A program made the translations under genes and the position numbers. The notes beneath the pieces are model-generated. The model worked only from the letters and a program-made list of their open reading frames with translations. It searched no databases and was not told the DNA's origin. A stretch of 64,000 nucleotides of DNA. It comes from Candidatus Desulfovibrio kirbyi. Lineage in GTDB: Bacteria > Desulfobacterota > Desulfovibrionia > Desulfovibrionales > Desulfovibrionaceae. Below are positions 1 to 8,807 of the stretch, piece after piece; the stretch's first letter is position 1; every line of letters begins with the position of its first letter. The stretch is from the NCBI GenBank assembly GCA_013374015.1, contig BLLL01000002.1:62001-126000 (forward strand), in the 5' to 3' direction.

Positions 1-162
1 CTGACGAGGTTCCGGTTTTTCATAAATCTTTTCCGCGAAAAGTCTCACCCAACGCACTACGGCCGGTGTCGAAACTTTGAGTGTTCGAGCGATGCTGTTC
101 AGTGAAAGCCCCAGTGTGTACAACAGAACCGCAGTAGCTTTTTCACTTGTTAATACTCTCAA
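1..162 (-). pseudogene. Transposase N-terminal fragment (helix-turn-helix part), runs off the left edge
   Basis: Read on the minus strand, 162 to 1 is open and encodes a helix-turn-helix segment containing GLSLNSIARTLKVS, then TPAVVRWVRLFAEK. This is the pattern of the DNA-binding start of IS1/IS1595-like transposases and related small recombinases. An in-frame TAA lies just upstream at 166-168. The only nearby start is TTG at 162, so the true N-terminus may be lost, or the reading frame may begin here weakly. The catalytic part would lie to the left of the window. I assign the family from pattern only; whether the element is intact cannot be judged. Confidence 0.45.
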
Positions 163-232
163 ATTTTACTATACATGCTCCGCAACATACTATCTAAAGG
201 GTGTCAGAACAGATTTTTTGTCGGAACAGCCT
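163..232. mobile_element. Candidate insertion-sequence terminal region
   Basis: Between the transposase fragment and the DUF2325 gene there are two near-identical 10-base direct repeats, TGTCAGAACA (202-211) and TGTCGGAACA (219-228). Read on the minus strand, the segment starting near 230 (GGCTGTTCCGAC) leads into the transposase fragment, as a terminal inverted repeat would. The partner end is outside the window, so this is inference. Confidence 0.3.
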
Positions 233-253
233 TGGGCAGCGGTGCAATTTTTC

Positions 254-535
254 TTATCCCTTTGAAGATTTCAGATAGTTTTTCAGTGAAGAAACGCCGC
301 AGGAATGCAGCAAATGCAGGGGGATATTGTGTGTGTTGGCAAACTGCACCGCCTTGCGTTTGGCCTCATGGGACACTTTGTTGGTAAAGACAATCAGGGC
401 GTCCGGATGCCCCAGCTTGTCGTTAAAGTTGCATTCGTTGCGGCTCAGGCATTTGAGGCTGTGACCGCCCAGTCTGGCTGCCGCGATATAATTGGGTTTC
501 AGCCTGTCTATTCCACCAATAAGAACAAATGACAT
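254..535 (-). CDS. DUF2325 family small protein
   Basis: This 93-residue protein starts with MSFVLIGGIDRLKPNY and has the compact alpha/beta pattern of the DUF2325 family, including LIVFTNKVSHEAKRKA and a near C-terminal HSCGVSSL segment. ATG at 535 is chosen because a strong Shine-Dalgarno sequence (AGGAGGAAACC) precedes it; the frame extends further upstream without one. The biochemical role of the family is not established. A Fur-type box about 65 bases upstream suggests expression under iron limitation. It stands alone: an IS remnant lies downstream and a broken gene upstream. Confidence 0.7.
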   Translation of the reverse strand: MSFVLIGGIDRLKPNYIAAARLGGHSLKCLSRNECNFNDKLGHPDALIVFTNKVSHEAKRKAVQFANTHNIPLHLLHSCGVSSLKNYLKSSKG

Positions 536-600
536 GGTTTCCTCCTGGTTGTTGGCGGCGGCAAACACGCCGGAATATTTCGTGTAGGGCCGCACTATAT

Positions 601-620
601 TGAAAATGAATTTCAATGTC
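601..620 (-). promoter_or_regulatory. Fur-box-like operator upstream of the DUF2325 gene
   Basis: The 15-mer TGAAAATGAATTTCA (601-615) matches the Fur 7-1-7 core TGATAATnATTATCA at 11 of 14 defined positions and is flanked by further AT-rich sequence to 620. It lies 66 bases upstream of the DUF2325 start codon, where an iron-dependent repressor would block transcription. The match is seen in the sequence; Fur binding is inference. Confidence 0.5.
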
Positions 621-643
621 AACAAAAGAAAATTTTTCTATTG

Positions 644-799
644 TCAAATGACTATGAATAACACCCTGAATTGAAAGGGATTGAGACTCCGCTTGCTTAC
701 GCAAGCCAGCCAACATCCGGCGCAGGCTTTGCCGTTGCACACGGGGCAGACATTGCAGCGTGTAATGCGTTTACGCGCTCTGCTTTTATATTCCAGCAT
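644..799 (-). pseudogene. N-terminal remnant of an FMN-dependent alpha-hydroxy-acid dehydrogenase
   Basis: A 51-codon minus-strand frame from ATG 799 reads MLEYKSRARKRITRCNVCPV, then CNGKACAG. The CxVCPVCxGxxCAG signature is how the FMN-dependent alpha-hydroxy-acid dehydrogenase/oxidase family of anaerobes begins; there it is normally followed by a glycine-rich PGMGG stretch. Here the sequence diverges right after CAG (CWLACVSK) and stops at 644. The rest of the enzyme of about 340 residues is missing. I read this as a truncated remnant next to the IS end; an independent cysteine-rich small protein is the alternative. Confidence 0.35.
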
Positions 800-910
800 G
801 ACATCCCACTGTTTTTTGTAATATTAACATAATAAACAGCCGGTTGCGAATGGTAAACTGTGCCATAGCAGTCTTATGTGGTGTTCAGGCAATTTTTTTC
901 ATGGAACCGC

Positions 911-939
911 TTGACACTTTTTTTGTATTAGGCCATAAG
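911..939 (+). promoter_or_regulatory. Sigma70-type promoter of the dcw cluster
   Basis: A perfect -35 hexamer TTGACA (911-916) is followed after 17 bases by CATAAG (934-939) as -10. The predicted transcript would start near 946, about 35 bases before the mraZ start. The stretch 800-910 upstream holds no convincing gene. Confidence 0.55.
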
Positions 940-976
940 TGGAAAAAAGTGGGAAAAAAATATAAAAAAGTGGTAA
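938..976 (+). promoter_or_regulatory. MraZ-box-like direct repeats in the mraZ leader
   Basis: AGTGG units recur on an A-rich background, with their TGG triplets at 940, 950 and 971, that is, one and about two helical turns apart. MraZ is known to autorepress by binding tandem TGGG(N)-type repeats of about 10-base period just upstream of its own gene in other bacteria. Placement between promoter and start codon fits. The third repeat is degenerate (TGGTA). Confidence 0.5.
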
Positions 977-979
977 ATT

Positions 980-1426
980 GTGCAAAAACGATTTACAAAA
1001 AGTCTCAGCCGCAACCTGGACACCAAGGGCAGGCTGATGCTGCCGCCGGAATACCGTGATGTGCTTTTCGCCAACGGGGAACAGGGAGTTTTCTGGCTGA
1101 CGTGTTTTTATGGGCGTCTGGTGGCCTATCTGCCCGCTGACTGGGAAGTCGTTATTGAGCAGTTGAGCCGCATACCCATCCCTTCGCCGCGTCTGTCTCA
1201 TTTCAAAACAAAACTTATGGGGCTTGCCCAGGAGCTGATTCCGGATATTCAGGGGCGGGTGCGCATCCCGCAGTCACTTATGCGCGAGGCTGTTCTGCGC
1301 AAAGACGTTATGCTTGTCGGCATGGTGAATACCTTTGAAATATGGGATCAGCAGCGTTTTGACGATTTGCGGATTGAGGATGTTTCCCAGGAACTGGTCA
1401 GCGCTGGAGTGAACATTGCGTTGTAG
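980..1426 (+). CDS. mraZ: Transcriptional regulator MraZ
   Basis: A 148-residue member of the MraZ family, which has two AbrB-like SpoVT halves. The conserved first half contains LDTKGRLMLPPEYRD and the second LIPDIQGRVRIPQSLM. MraZ forms a ring that binds tandem repeats upstream of the cluster and represses it. It is first in the cluster and 9 bases before rsmH. The start is GTG at 980; there is no ATG and only a weak ribosome binding site, so the exact N-terminus is less sure. Family members usually start closer to the SLDxKGR motif. Confidence 0.9.
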   Translation: MQKRFTKSLSRNLDTKGRLMLPPEYRDVLFANGEQGVFWLTCFYGRLVAYLPADWEVVIEQLSRIPIPSPRLSHFKTKLMGLAQELIPDIQGRVRIPQSLMREAVLRKDVMLVGMVNTFEIWDQQRFDDLRIEDVSQELVSAGVNIAL

Positions 1427-1435
1427 GAATCATAC

Positions 1436-2419
1436 ATGGTGCTTGTGATGCGCGCTTTTGAAGAAGAAACGCATCATCTCCCCGTTCTGCTGAAGGAAAC
1501 GCTGACAGCGCTTGCGCCGCAGGCAGGCGGGCGCTATCTGGACGGGACTCTTGGTCTTGGCGGGCATTGTGCCGCTATTGCGGCTACAGCCTCCGACAGC
1601 GAGATTTGCGCTCTGGACCGTGACGCGCAGGCGCTGGCAATTGCAAAAGACAGACTGTCCGCTGTCGGGGAGCGTGTGCATTTTTTTCAGTACCGCTACA
1701 GCCGGTTTGCCGAGGCTCTTGCGCAGCTTCAATGGGACAGGGTGGACGGCGCCTTGCTGGATATCGGCGTTTCGTCGTTGCAGATTGACAACGCTGCCCG
1801 CGGGTTCAGTTTTTACGGCAACGGCCCTCTGGACATGCGTATGGACAGGGATTCCGGCGCGCCGTCTGCCTGGCATTGGGTAAACCGGGAAAGCTATGCG
1901 AGACTTAAACAGTGCATCGCAACCCTTGGTGAAGATCCCCAGGCTGGCCGTATTGCCAGATTTATTGTGGAGGCCAGGCAAAAGTCCCCTATTGAGACTA
2001 CCGAAGAACTGGCCGCCCTTGTGGAAGCGGCCTACCCGCATGCCTGGCGCGTGAAAGCCAGGCATCATCCGGCTACCCGTACGTTTCAGGCTCTGCGCAT
2101 GGCGGTGAATAACGAGCTTGAGGAACTGAAAATGTTTTTGGACCAGATTTTTACGTATTTGTCCCCTGGCGGGCGCTTGGTCGTCATCACGTTTCACTCG
2201 CTGGAAGATCGTTTTGTCAAGCAGGCTGCGCGGCATTGGGCCGAAGGGTGCCGTTGCCCGCGTCACATACCGGTTTGCGTGTGCGATCATCAGCCGGAAG
2301 CCCGTATCTTGTACAAAAAACCCGTGCGGGCGGGACATGCGGAGGTGGCGGCCAATCCGCGCGCGAGCAGCGCAAAGTTGCGCGCTGTGGAAAAACTTGC
2401 CGGGGCGGGACATTTGTGA
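1436..2419 (+). CDS. rsmH: 16S rRNA (cytosine-1402-N4)-methyltransferase RsmH
   Basis: A 327-residue SAM-dependent methyltransferase that methylates N4 of C1402 in the ribosomal P site. Seen: HHLPVLLKETL at the N-terminus, the SAM-binding loop YLDGTLGLGGH (about residues 34-44), the DALLDIGVSS-type motif, RTFQALRMAVN, and VITFHSLEDRFVK near residue 260. The length is typical. It follows mraZ in the classical order, and its stop codon overlaps the GTG start of ftsL (GTGA), implying translational coupling. Confidence 0.95.
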   Translation: MVLVMRAFEEETHHLPVLLKETLTALAPQAGGRYLDGTLGLGGHCAAIAATASDSEICALDRDAQALAIAKDRLSAVGERVHFFQYRYSRFAEALAQLQWDRVDGALLDIGVSSLQIDNAARGFSFYGNGPLDMRMDRDSGAPSAWHWVNRESYARLKQCIATLGEDPQAGRIARFIVEARQKSPIETTEELAALVEAAYPHAWRVKARHHPATRTFQALRMAVNNELEELKMFLDQIFTYLSPGGRLVVITFHSLEDRFVKQAARHWAEGCRCPRHIPVCVCDHQPEARILYKKPVRAGHAEVAANPRASSAKLRAVEKLAGAGHL

Positions 2420-2727
2420 AAAAAAACGGCGCCCGGCGTCAGATTACCGGCAGGGGGTGGCTGTTTGCGCTGGCGATCGAACTACTGGCCTGCATGGTCA
2501 TGGGACTTGTGATGGTTTGGTACAATATTGAGCGTATGGACACAACATTTTTTATAAACAACGCCCAGAATGAAATGCGCGCGCGTCAGGATTTGCAGGC
2601 AAAACTGGAAGTTGAGCGAGAGCGCCTGCTTTCGCCGTACGAGTTGCGCCGTAAGGCTGGAGAATTCGGGATGCGTGAGCCGAAAGCCGACCAGATACGG
2701 CGTATGGAATCTCCTGGAAGATGGTAA
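2416..2727 (+). CDS. ftsL: Cell division protein FtsL
   Basis: A 103-residue bitopic membrane protein in the FtsL position between rsmH and ftsI. It has a basic cytoplasmic start (VKKNGARRQ), one transmembrane helix at about residues 15-37 (WLFALAIELLACMVMGLVMV), then a periplasmic heptad-rich segment (MRARQDLQAKLEVERERL) typical of the FtsL/FtsB coiled coil. FtsL recruits FtsW and FtsI with FtsQ and FtsB. Sequence conservation is low in this family, so the assignment rests on topology, size and position. GTG at 2416 overlaps the rsmH stop. Confidence 0.75.
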   Translation: MKKNGARRQITGRGWLFALAIELLACMVMGLVMVWYNIERMDTTFFINNAQNEMRARQDLQAKLEVERERLLSPYELRRKAGEFGMREPKADQIRRMESPGRW

Positions 2728-2744
2728 TACGTTAAGGAAAAAAT

Positions 2745-4850
2745 ATGTTTACGCTACTTTCACGCAGGCATAATCGTCCGAACGCGGTCAGGGTGCGGCG
2801 CAAGACCGCCTCCGGTGACAGGGCGCCGCATTCCGGCGGTGGCAAGAGGCAGTGGTTCAGGAACGTGGACTGGTCGCGTGTGCGCATCAACAGTGTTGTC
2901 TGCGTATTCGGACTTCTCTGGTTGGGCATCTGGGGGCGCGCCTGGCATTTGCAGATGATAGAAGGACCGCACCTGGCGGATCGGGCAAAGCGTCAGCATA
3001 TGACATCGGAACTGGTGACAGGACGGCGCGGCATGATTTATGACCGCAACGGGCAGATTCTGGCGCGGAGCATTGAAGTGCGGTCCGTATATGCGAATCC
3101 TCGGGAGATTCAGGATTTTTCCGCTGTTGCCGCCATATTGGGCCCGGTATTGGGGATGGACGCGCAGGAACTGTACGAAAAACTGTCCCGATCAAAGCGC
3201 GGTTTTGAATACATCAAGCGCAAAGTGGACGATTATACTGCCGAAGCTGTGCGTCAGGCCAGCTTGCCTGGCATCGGCCTTACAAGAGAATATGACCGCA
3301 TTTATCCCTTCAGGCATATGGCCGGACAGCTTCTGGGTTTTGTGGACATGGACGGCAAGGGCAGTGAAGGTCTTGAAGCGGCGCTGGAATCCAGGCTCGG
3401 CAGCATTCCGGCGCGCCGTATTGTACAACGCGCACCGGGAGGGCGCAGATTTTATCTGCATGAGGAAGGTCAGGCGGAGCCGAGCGGGCAGGACGTGGGT
3501 TTGACCATTGATGTGCAGATGCAGTTTTTTGCGGAAGAAGCCGTGGCGCGCGCGTCACGGGAGTATGACGCCCGCTGGAGCGGCGCGCTTGTCGTGGATG
3601 TGCCTACGGGCGATATCCTTGCCTGGGCGCAGTACCCGTTTTTTAACCCGAACAGCTACAGTGAATCCAGCCCTGCCGTGCGCCGCAACCGTTTGGCCAT
3701 AGACGCGCTGGAGCCGGGATCGACGTTCAAGCCCTTTGTTATGGCAACAGCTCTTCAGGAACGCAAGGTAACGCCTTCCACACTGATTGATTGCGAGCAG
3801 GGCAGGTGGAAAACAAAAAACTTTACCATCCGTGATACATCAAGCCACGGCACCCTGCCGGCAACCAAGGTATTGCGCTACTCTTCAAATATCGGCATGG
3901 CAAAAATAGGTCTCTCTCTCGGCGTGCCCACGTTTTACCGCTATCTGCACGCAATGGGCTTTGGCGAGCGTACCGGCCTGCCTCTTGCCGAGATCAGGGG
4001 TATTTTGCACAAACCAAGAGACTGGAGTGAAGTGGACATTATGTCCACGGCCTTTGGGCAGAGCGTGTCCGTAACAGGCGTACAGATGGCCCAAGCCTAT
4101 CTTGCCCTGTTGAGCAGCGGTTTTCACAAGCCCCTGCGGCTTCTTGAGGAAGAGGCCCGTGTGGAAGAGCCGAGGGAGCGTGTTTTCAGCGAGCAGACAG
4201 CGCAGGCCGTTGTGCAGATGATGCGCGACGTTGTGCAGGAAAACGACGGCACGGGAAAACGCGCGCGCGTTGACGGCGTGACTGTGGGCGGCAAAACGGG
4301 CACCGCGCAAAAGGCTGACAACAGGGTGGGCACATATGGGCAAAAACGCCTTGCCTCTTTTGTCGGGTTTTTTCCGGCAGACAGGCCGCGCTATCTGATT
4401 CTTGTTATGGTGGATGAGCCAAACAACCAGCAGTTTGGCGGAGTTGTCGCCGCGCCGGTTTTTCGTGAGATTGCCGGCAGGGTGGTGGCCTACAGCGGCA
4501 TGTTGCAGCACGCACCCACGATAGCGAAATCCTCTGGGGATTCTTCCGGCAAGATTTACCGGCGTGGGCTCAAACTGGCAGGCAACGATATTCCGTATCT
4601 GGGTGAGATTCCGCCTCCCAGACCTCTCTCCATGAATCTGCCCGGGCATCTGGCAAAAGCCTCGGAGCGCGTGCCCGATGTGCTGGGCAAGTCTGTTCGC
4701 AATGCGGTTGAACTGTTTGCGCGAGCAGGGATTATGCCGGCGCTTAAGGGGACGGGCGGCAAGGTTGTGCGGCAGAGTCCGCAGGCAGGTTCCACCTGGG
4801 CCGACGAAGGCAGGGGCGTTGAATATATTTTGTGGCTTTCGGAGAGGTAA
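2745..4850 (+). CDS. ftsI: Septal peptidoglycan transpeptidase FtsI (PBP3) with C-terminal PASTA domain
   Basis: A 701-residue class B penicillin-binding protein that cross-links septal peptidoglycan with FtsW. Seen: a membrane anchor at about residues 50-70, a pedestal domain starting near RRGMIYDRNG, and the acyl-serine motif STFK (Ser about 326). SSN (about 380) and KTGTAQK (about 518) complete the penicillin-binding triad. The last 60 residues (VPDVLGKSVRNAVELFARAG onward) are one PASTA domain, a feature also seen in Desulfovibrio-type FtsI/Spo5D proteins. ATG 2745 has a TAAGGAAA ribosome binding site. Confidence 0.93.
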   Translation: MFTLLSRRHNRPNAVRVRRKTASGDRAPHSGGGKRQWFRNVDWSRVRINSVVCVFGLLWLGIWGRAWHLQMIEGPHLADRAKRQHMTSELVTGRRGMIYDRNGQILARSIEVRSVYANPREIQDFSAVAAILGPVLGMDAQELYEKLSRSKRGFEYIKRKVDDYTAEAVRQASLPGIGLTREYDRIYPFRHMAGQLLGFVDMDGKGSEGLEAALESRLGSIPARRIVQRAPGGRRFYLHEEGQAEPSGQDVGLTIDVQMQFFAEEAVARASREYDARWSGALVVDVPTGDILAWAQYPFFNPNSYSESSPAVRRNRLAIDALEPGSTFKPFVMATALQERKVTPSTLIDCEQGRWKTKNFTIRDTSSHGTLPATKVLRYSSNIGMAKIGLSLGVPTFYRYLHAMGFGERTGLPLAEIRGILHKPRDWSEVDIMSTAFGQSVSVTGVQMAQAYLALLSSGFHKPLRLLEEEARVEEPRERVFSEQTAQAVVQMMRDVVQENDGTGKRARVDGVTVGGKTGTAQKADNRVGTYGQKRLASFVGFFPADRPRYLILVMVDEPNNQQFGGVVAAPVFREIAGRVVAYSGMLQHAPTIAKSSGDSSGKIYRRGLKLAGNDIPYLGEIPPPRPLSMNLPGHLAKASERVPDVLGKSVRNAVELFARAGIMPALKGTGGKVVRQSPQAGSTWADEGRGVEYILWLSER

Positions 4851-4852
4851 CT

Positions 4853-6286
4853 GTGCAGTCTGATTTTGCAGCCCTCCTGGATGTCTGTCAACGCGGTGGT
4901 GTTGAGGTGCGTTCTGATTCGCGTCTGGTACAGCCCGGGGATATTTTTGTGGCTGTGCTCGGCGCTGCTGAAGACGGGGCGCGCTATAGTGTCGCTGCCG
5001 CTGAAGCCGGCGCCGGGTATGTGGTTTGCAGTCCCGATGCCTTCAGGGAACTGCCCTGCAGGGTCGTGTGTCACGATGACCCGCGCGAAGCGCTGTGGCG
5101 TCTGGCTGAAGCGCGTTGGCGCACCAAGGACATTTCTCTTACGGCGCTTGGAGTTACCGGCACCAACGGCAAGACAACAAGCGCGTATCTGCTGGAACAT
5201 CTCTATGCCGGGGCGGGCTTTCGCGTAGGGGTTATGGGCACGATCAACTACCGATGGTCGGGACACATTGAGCCTGCGCCTCTGACAACGCCTGATCCCT
5301 TGCGCGTGCACTCCCTGCTGGCGCAGATGGCTGAAGCCGGCGTCAGGGTTGTTGTCATGGAAGTTTCCTCTCATGCGCTCTCGCAGCGGCGTGTAGGCGG
5401 AGTGCCCTTTGCCGGCGCGCTTTTCAGCAATTTAACTCAGGACCATCTGGACTATCACGAGTCTCTGGAGGCGTATTTTCAGGCAAAGGCAAAACTTTTT
5501 CTGGAATTGCCGCGCGCGGACAAGGGAATGGCGGTAAATGCCGACGATGCCTACGGACGCCGCCTGCTTGAGAGGTGTCCAGACGCGCTTTCCTTTGGTC
5601 TGCAAAAAAAGGAAGGAAGGCATCTTTGGGGCGCTATGCTGTATGCCGGCACACAGGGCTGCGGCTTGCGCATGGAATTTCAGGGGCGTTCGTGGGATCT
5701 GCGCTCCCCTCTGGTCGGGGCGTTTAATGCTTCAAATCTTCTGGCTGTTCAAGCACTTGCGCTTGAAATGGGCTTTGATCCGTCCCAGCTTGCCGTGCTT
5801 GAATCCTTCAACGGTGTTTGCGGCAGACTGGAGAGGGTCGAGAATCCGCAGGGGCTGGACGTGTTTGTGGACTATGCCCACACGCCGGACGCGCTTTTCA
5901 ATGTGCTCAAGGCGCTGCGGGAAGCGGGTTTTTCCCGTATTGTCACCCTTTTTGGCTGTGGCGGCGACAGGGACAGGAGCAAGCGCCCCCTGATGGGCGC
6001 TGCTGTGGCGCGGTATTCCGATGTGGCCGTGCTGACGTCCGATAATCCCCGTTTTGAAAATCCGGAACGTATCTTACAGGATGTGCTACAGGGACTGAAA
6101 AGCGCCAAAGAGGTTGTCGTGGAGGCGGACAGGCGCGCGGCCACCGAGAAAGCGCTGAACATGTTGGGCAAGGGCGATGCTTTGCTGATTGCCGGTAAAG
6201 GGCATGAAGACTACCAGATAATTGAGGGAATTAAACACCGGTACAGTGATCAGCAGGTTGTGCGGGAAATACTGGGATGCGCCTGA
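4853..6286 (+). CDS. murE: UDP-MurNAc-tripeptide synthetase MurE
   Basis: A 477-residue cytoplasmic ligase adding the third stem amino acid to UDP-MurNAc-L-Ala-D-Glu. Seen: SDSRLVQPGDIFVA near the N-terminus, ATP loop GVTGTNGKTT (about 100-109), and the DNPR motif (LTSDNPRFENP), which marks enzymes specific for meso-diaminopimelate. GKGHEDYQ follows near the C-terminus. Two in-frame GTG codons are possible (4832 and 4853). I prefer 4853 because GGAGAGG sits five bases before it; 4832 would lie inside ftsI. Confidence 0.93.
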   Translation: MQSDFAALLDVCQRGGVEVRSDSRLVQPGDIFVAVLGAAEDGARYSVAAAEAGAGYVVCSPDAFRELPCRVVCHDDPREALWRLAEARWRTKDISLTALGVTGTNGKTTSAYLLEHLYAGAGFRVGVMGTINYRWSGHIEPAPLTTPDPLRVHSLLAQMAEAGVRVVVMEVSSHALSQRRVGGVPFAGALFSNLTQDHLDYHESLEAYFQAKAKLFLELPRADKGMAVNADDAYGRRLLERCPDALSFGLQKKEGRHLWGAMLYAGTQGCGLRMEFQGRSWDLRSPLVGAFNASNLLAVQALALEMGFDPSQLAVLESFNGVCGRLERVENPQGLDVFVDYAHTPDALFNVLKALREAGFSRIVTLFGCGGDRDRSKRPLMGAAVARYSDVAVLTSDNPRFENPERILQDVLQGLKSAKEVVVEADRRAATEKALNMLGKGDALLIAGKGHEDYQIIEGIKHRYSDQQVVREILGCA

Positions 6287-7716
6287 CATATAATGAAATT
6301 GCGGAATTGCTGTGCCTTGCGCATATCGTGGAGGACAGGTATCTGACATGTGCGGCAACAGACAGTCGTGAGGTTGTGCCGGGCGCCCTGTTTGTCTGTG
6401 TGCCGGGCAGCCGTGTGGACGGGCATGATTTTGCGCGCGACGCGGAAGATGCCGGGGCGTCCGCATTGCTTGCCTCGCGTCAGGTTTCCGGGATAAACGC
6501 GCCTGTCCTGTATGTTGCGGACACTGTCAAGGCATTGGGGCGGATAGCGGCATTCTGGCGGGAAAAAACACGGGCGCGTGTTGTGGGCGTCACGGGTACG
6601 GCCGGCAAGACAACGGTCAAGGAACTGCTTGCCCGGGTGCTGGCCGTGCGGGGTAAAACGGCGCGCAACGCCATGAACTACAACAATCAGATCGGTATGC
6701 CCCGTGCCGTCCTGTCTGCGGACGGAGATGAGGATTTTTGGGTGATGGAGACCGGAATCAGCCGCGCGGGCGACATGGAAGAGCTTGCGCGGATTTTGCG
6801 CCCGAATATTGGCATTGTTCTCAATGTGGGGGCCGGTCATCTGGAAGGTTTGGGTGAGAAGGGCGTTGCCTGGCACAAAACGCGTCTGCTTTCGTATCTG
6901 CGGGACAACGGCAACACGCAGTGTCTGGGGCTTGTCAGCGCGGACTATCCGGACCTCGCGCGTGAAGCAAAAAAGAGTGGCGCTCCAGTGCGTTTTTTCA
7001 GCGTTGCGGACCAGCGCGCGCCTTACTACGGGCGGTATGAGGGCAGGACTGGGGGGTATGGTCGCTATCGTCTGAAGCTGCAAGGAGAAGAGTGTGACGT
7101 ACGCGCGCCTTTTTATGGAGAATATGGGGCGGAAAACGCCATTGCCGTAGCGGCCGCAGCGCATCTGCTTGGACTGACGACAGGGGAGATTGCGGAGGGT
7201 TTTGCGCAGGCGGCGCTTGAAGGGCGCTTTACGACAAGCCGTCTTGGCATCTGGGAGATTATTGATGATACGTACAATGCCAATCCCTTGTCCGTGCGGA
7301 AAATGCTGGCTGCCAGCCTTGAGGCGGCAGAGGGAAAAACCTTTGTGCCCGTGCTGGGAGAAATGCTGGAACTGGGCGCTCGGGCGGCGGAGGAACATCT
7401 TGCCCTTGGGCGGCATCTGGCGGAACTTTGTCCCGCCGCTGTGCTGTGGAAGGGCGGCCACGCCGAAGATGTGCGCAGGGGGCTGCACGATGGCGGGTAT
7501 GACTGTCCCTGGTATACGGTGAACGGAAGCGCTGCGCTTCTCGCAGCCTGGAATGAGCTTCTGGCGATGCCGGCAGTCGGCGGCACACAGGGCGGCGTGG
7601 TGTTGTTCAAGGGGTCACGCGGCAATCGTCTGGAAGAACTGCTTGCGGCGTTTCAGGCCGGAATGCGGCAAAACATTTGTAACGCTGAAGTCGGGGAACG
7701 TGCAGATGTTTTATAA
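6277..7716 (+). CDS. murF: UDP-MurNAc-tripeptide:D-Ala-D-Ala ligase MurF
   Basis: A 479-residue Mur ligase that adds the D-Ala-D-Ala dipeptide to complete the pentapeptide precursor. Seen: [16 protein letters not shown] (N-terminal UDP-binding domain), ATP loop [16 protein letters not shown] (about 104-119), [10 protein letters not shown], the [14 protein letters not shown] segment and [11 protein letters not shown]. The start overlaps the last 10 bases of murE and the end overlaps mraY, so the genes are probably translationally coupled. No ddl gene is present in the cluster, so D-Ala-D-Ala must come from elsewhere. Confidence 0.93.
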   Translation: MRLTYNEIAELLCLAHIVEDRYLTCAATDSREVVPGALFVCVPGSRVDGHDFARDAEDAGASALLASRQVSGINAPVLYVADTVKALGRIAAFWREKTRARVVGVTGTAGKTTVKELLARVLAVRGKTARNAMNYNNQIGMPRAVLSADGDEDFWVMETGISRAGDMEELARILRPNIGIVLNVGAGHLEGLGEKGVAWHKTRLLSYLRDNGNTQCLGLVSADYPDLAREAKKSGAPVRFFSVADQRAPYYGRYEGRTGGYGRYRLKLQGEECDVRAPFYGEYGAENAIAVAAAAHLLGLTTGEIAEGFAQAALEGRFTTSRLGIWEIIDDTYNANPLSVRKMLAASLEAAEGKTFVPVLGEMLELGARAAEEHLALGRHLAELCPAAVLWKGGHAEDVRRGLHDGGYDCPWYTVNGSAALLAAWNELLAMPAVGGTQGGVVLFKGSRGNRLEELLAAFQAGMRQNICNAEVGERADVL

Positions 7717-8782
7717 CCTGTTGGTTCCTTTGACGTCAGAATGGTCTGTCTTTAACGTTTTTCGTTATATTTCCTTCAGGTCAATGGCGGCCATGATCAC
7801 TGCCCTTGTGCTTTCCATCCTTATTGGACCGCGCTTTATCGCCTGGCTGCGGCGTTTGAAATGCGGCCAGTATATCCACGAGGACGTCGGGGCGCATGCC
7901 GCCAAGGCGGGCACACCCACAATGGGTGGTCTGCTGATGCTGGCAACTCTGGGAGTCAGCATTCTGTTGTGGGCTGATTTGACCAACAGATACGTTTGGC
8001 AGACGCTTTTTGTGTTTGCCAGTTTCGGCGCGGTGGGACTTTGGGACGACTTGTCCAAGCTGCGCGCGCGGCAGAACAGGGGTATTTCCGCAAAGACAAA
8101 GTTTGTGGCGCAGCTTTCAGTGGCCTTTGTCACCATGTTGTTTCTGTATGCAAATCCGGATTACAGCCACAGTTTGAGCATTCCGTTTTTCAAGGACGCG
8201 AGTCCGAATATCGGGTGGTGGTATCTGCCTTTCGGTATGTTTTTACTGGTCGCCTCGTCAAACGCCGTCAATCTCACTGACGGGCTGGACGGACTGGCAA
8301 TCGGTCCGTCGGTTGTGGCGGTCATCATTTTTTCAATATTCATCTATGTTACCGGAAACGCGCGTTTTGCGGGGTATCTGCTGGTTCCCTATATCCAGGG
8401 AGTGGGAGAGGTGACGGTCTTTTGCGCCGCGCTTATGGGGGCCGGTTTGGGTTTTTTGTGGTTTAACGCCTATCCGGCCCAGGTTTTTATGGGCGATGTA
8501 GGGTCGTTGAGTATTGGCGGCGTCCTGGGGTATCTGGCGTTGCTCAGCAAACAGGAGCTTGTGCTGGCTGTGGTCGGCGGATTGTTTGTCGCGGAAACGC
8601 TTTCTGTCATCTTTCAGGTCGGTTTTTTTCGCTGGACAGGTGGAAAACGTATTTTTCGCATGGCGCCTCTGCACCACCATTTTGAACTCAAGGGCGTGCC
8701 GGAATCCAAGATTATCATACGGTTCTGGATCATGTCCATTTTGCTGGGGCTTGTCGCGCTTTCTGTGCTGAAACTGCGTTAG
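7706..8782 (+). CDS. mraY: Phospho-MurNAc-pentapeptide transferase MraY
   Basis: A 358-residue polytopic membrane enzyme that forms lipid I from UDP-MurNAc-pentapeptide and undecaprenyl phosphate. Seen: [11 protein letters not shown] (about residue 70), the catalytic [20 protein letters not shown] region, [15 protein letters not shown] (magnesium-binding aspartates), [12 protein letters not shown] and the cytoplasmic [12 protein letters not shown] histidine loop. The length matches the family. ATG 7706 overlaps murF by 11 bases; the frame is open further upstream but only inside murF. Confidence 0.95.
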   Translation: MFYNLLVPLTSEWSVFNVFRYISFRSMAAMITALVLSILIGPRFIAWLRRLKCGQYIHEDVGAHAAKAGTPTMGGLLMLATLGVSILLWADLTNRYVWQTLFVFASFGAVGLWDDLSKLRARQNRGISAKTKFVAQLSVAFVTMLFLYANPDYSHSLSIPFFKDASPNIGWWYLPFGMFLLVASSNAVNLTDGLDGLAIGPSVVAVIIFSIFIYVTGNARFAGYLLVPYIQGVGEVTVFCAALMGAGLGFLWFNAYPAQVFMGDVGSLSIGGVLGYLALLSKQELVLAVVGGLFVAETLSVIFQVGFFRWTGGKRIFRMAPLHHHFELKGVPESKIIIRFWIMSILLGLVALSVLKLR

Positions 8783-8807
8783 GGCTGTTTTTACGAGGAG
8801 ATCGGGT

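Noticed and set aside
1430-2413. Long minus-strand frame opposite rsmH (and similar frames opposite trpE, murE and uvrA)
   Set aside because: These are mirror frames caused by high third-position GC in the real genes and show no protein-like pattern.
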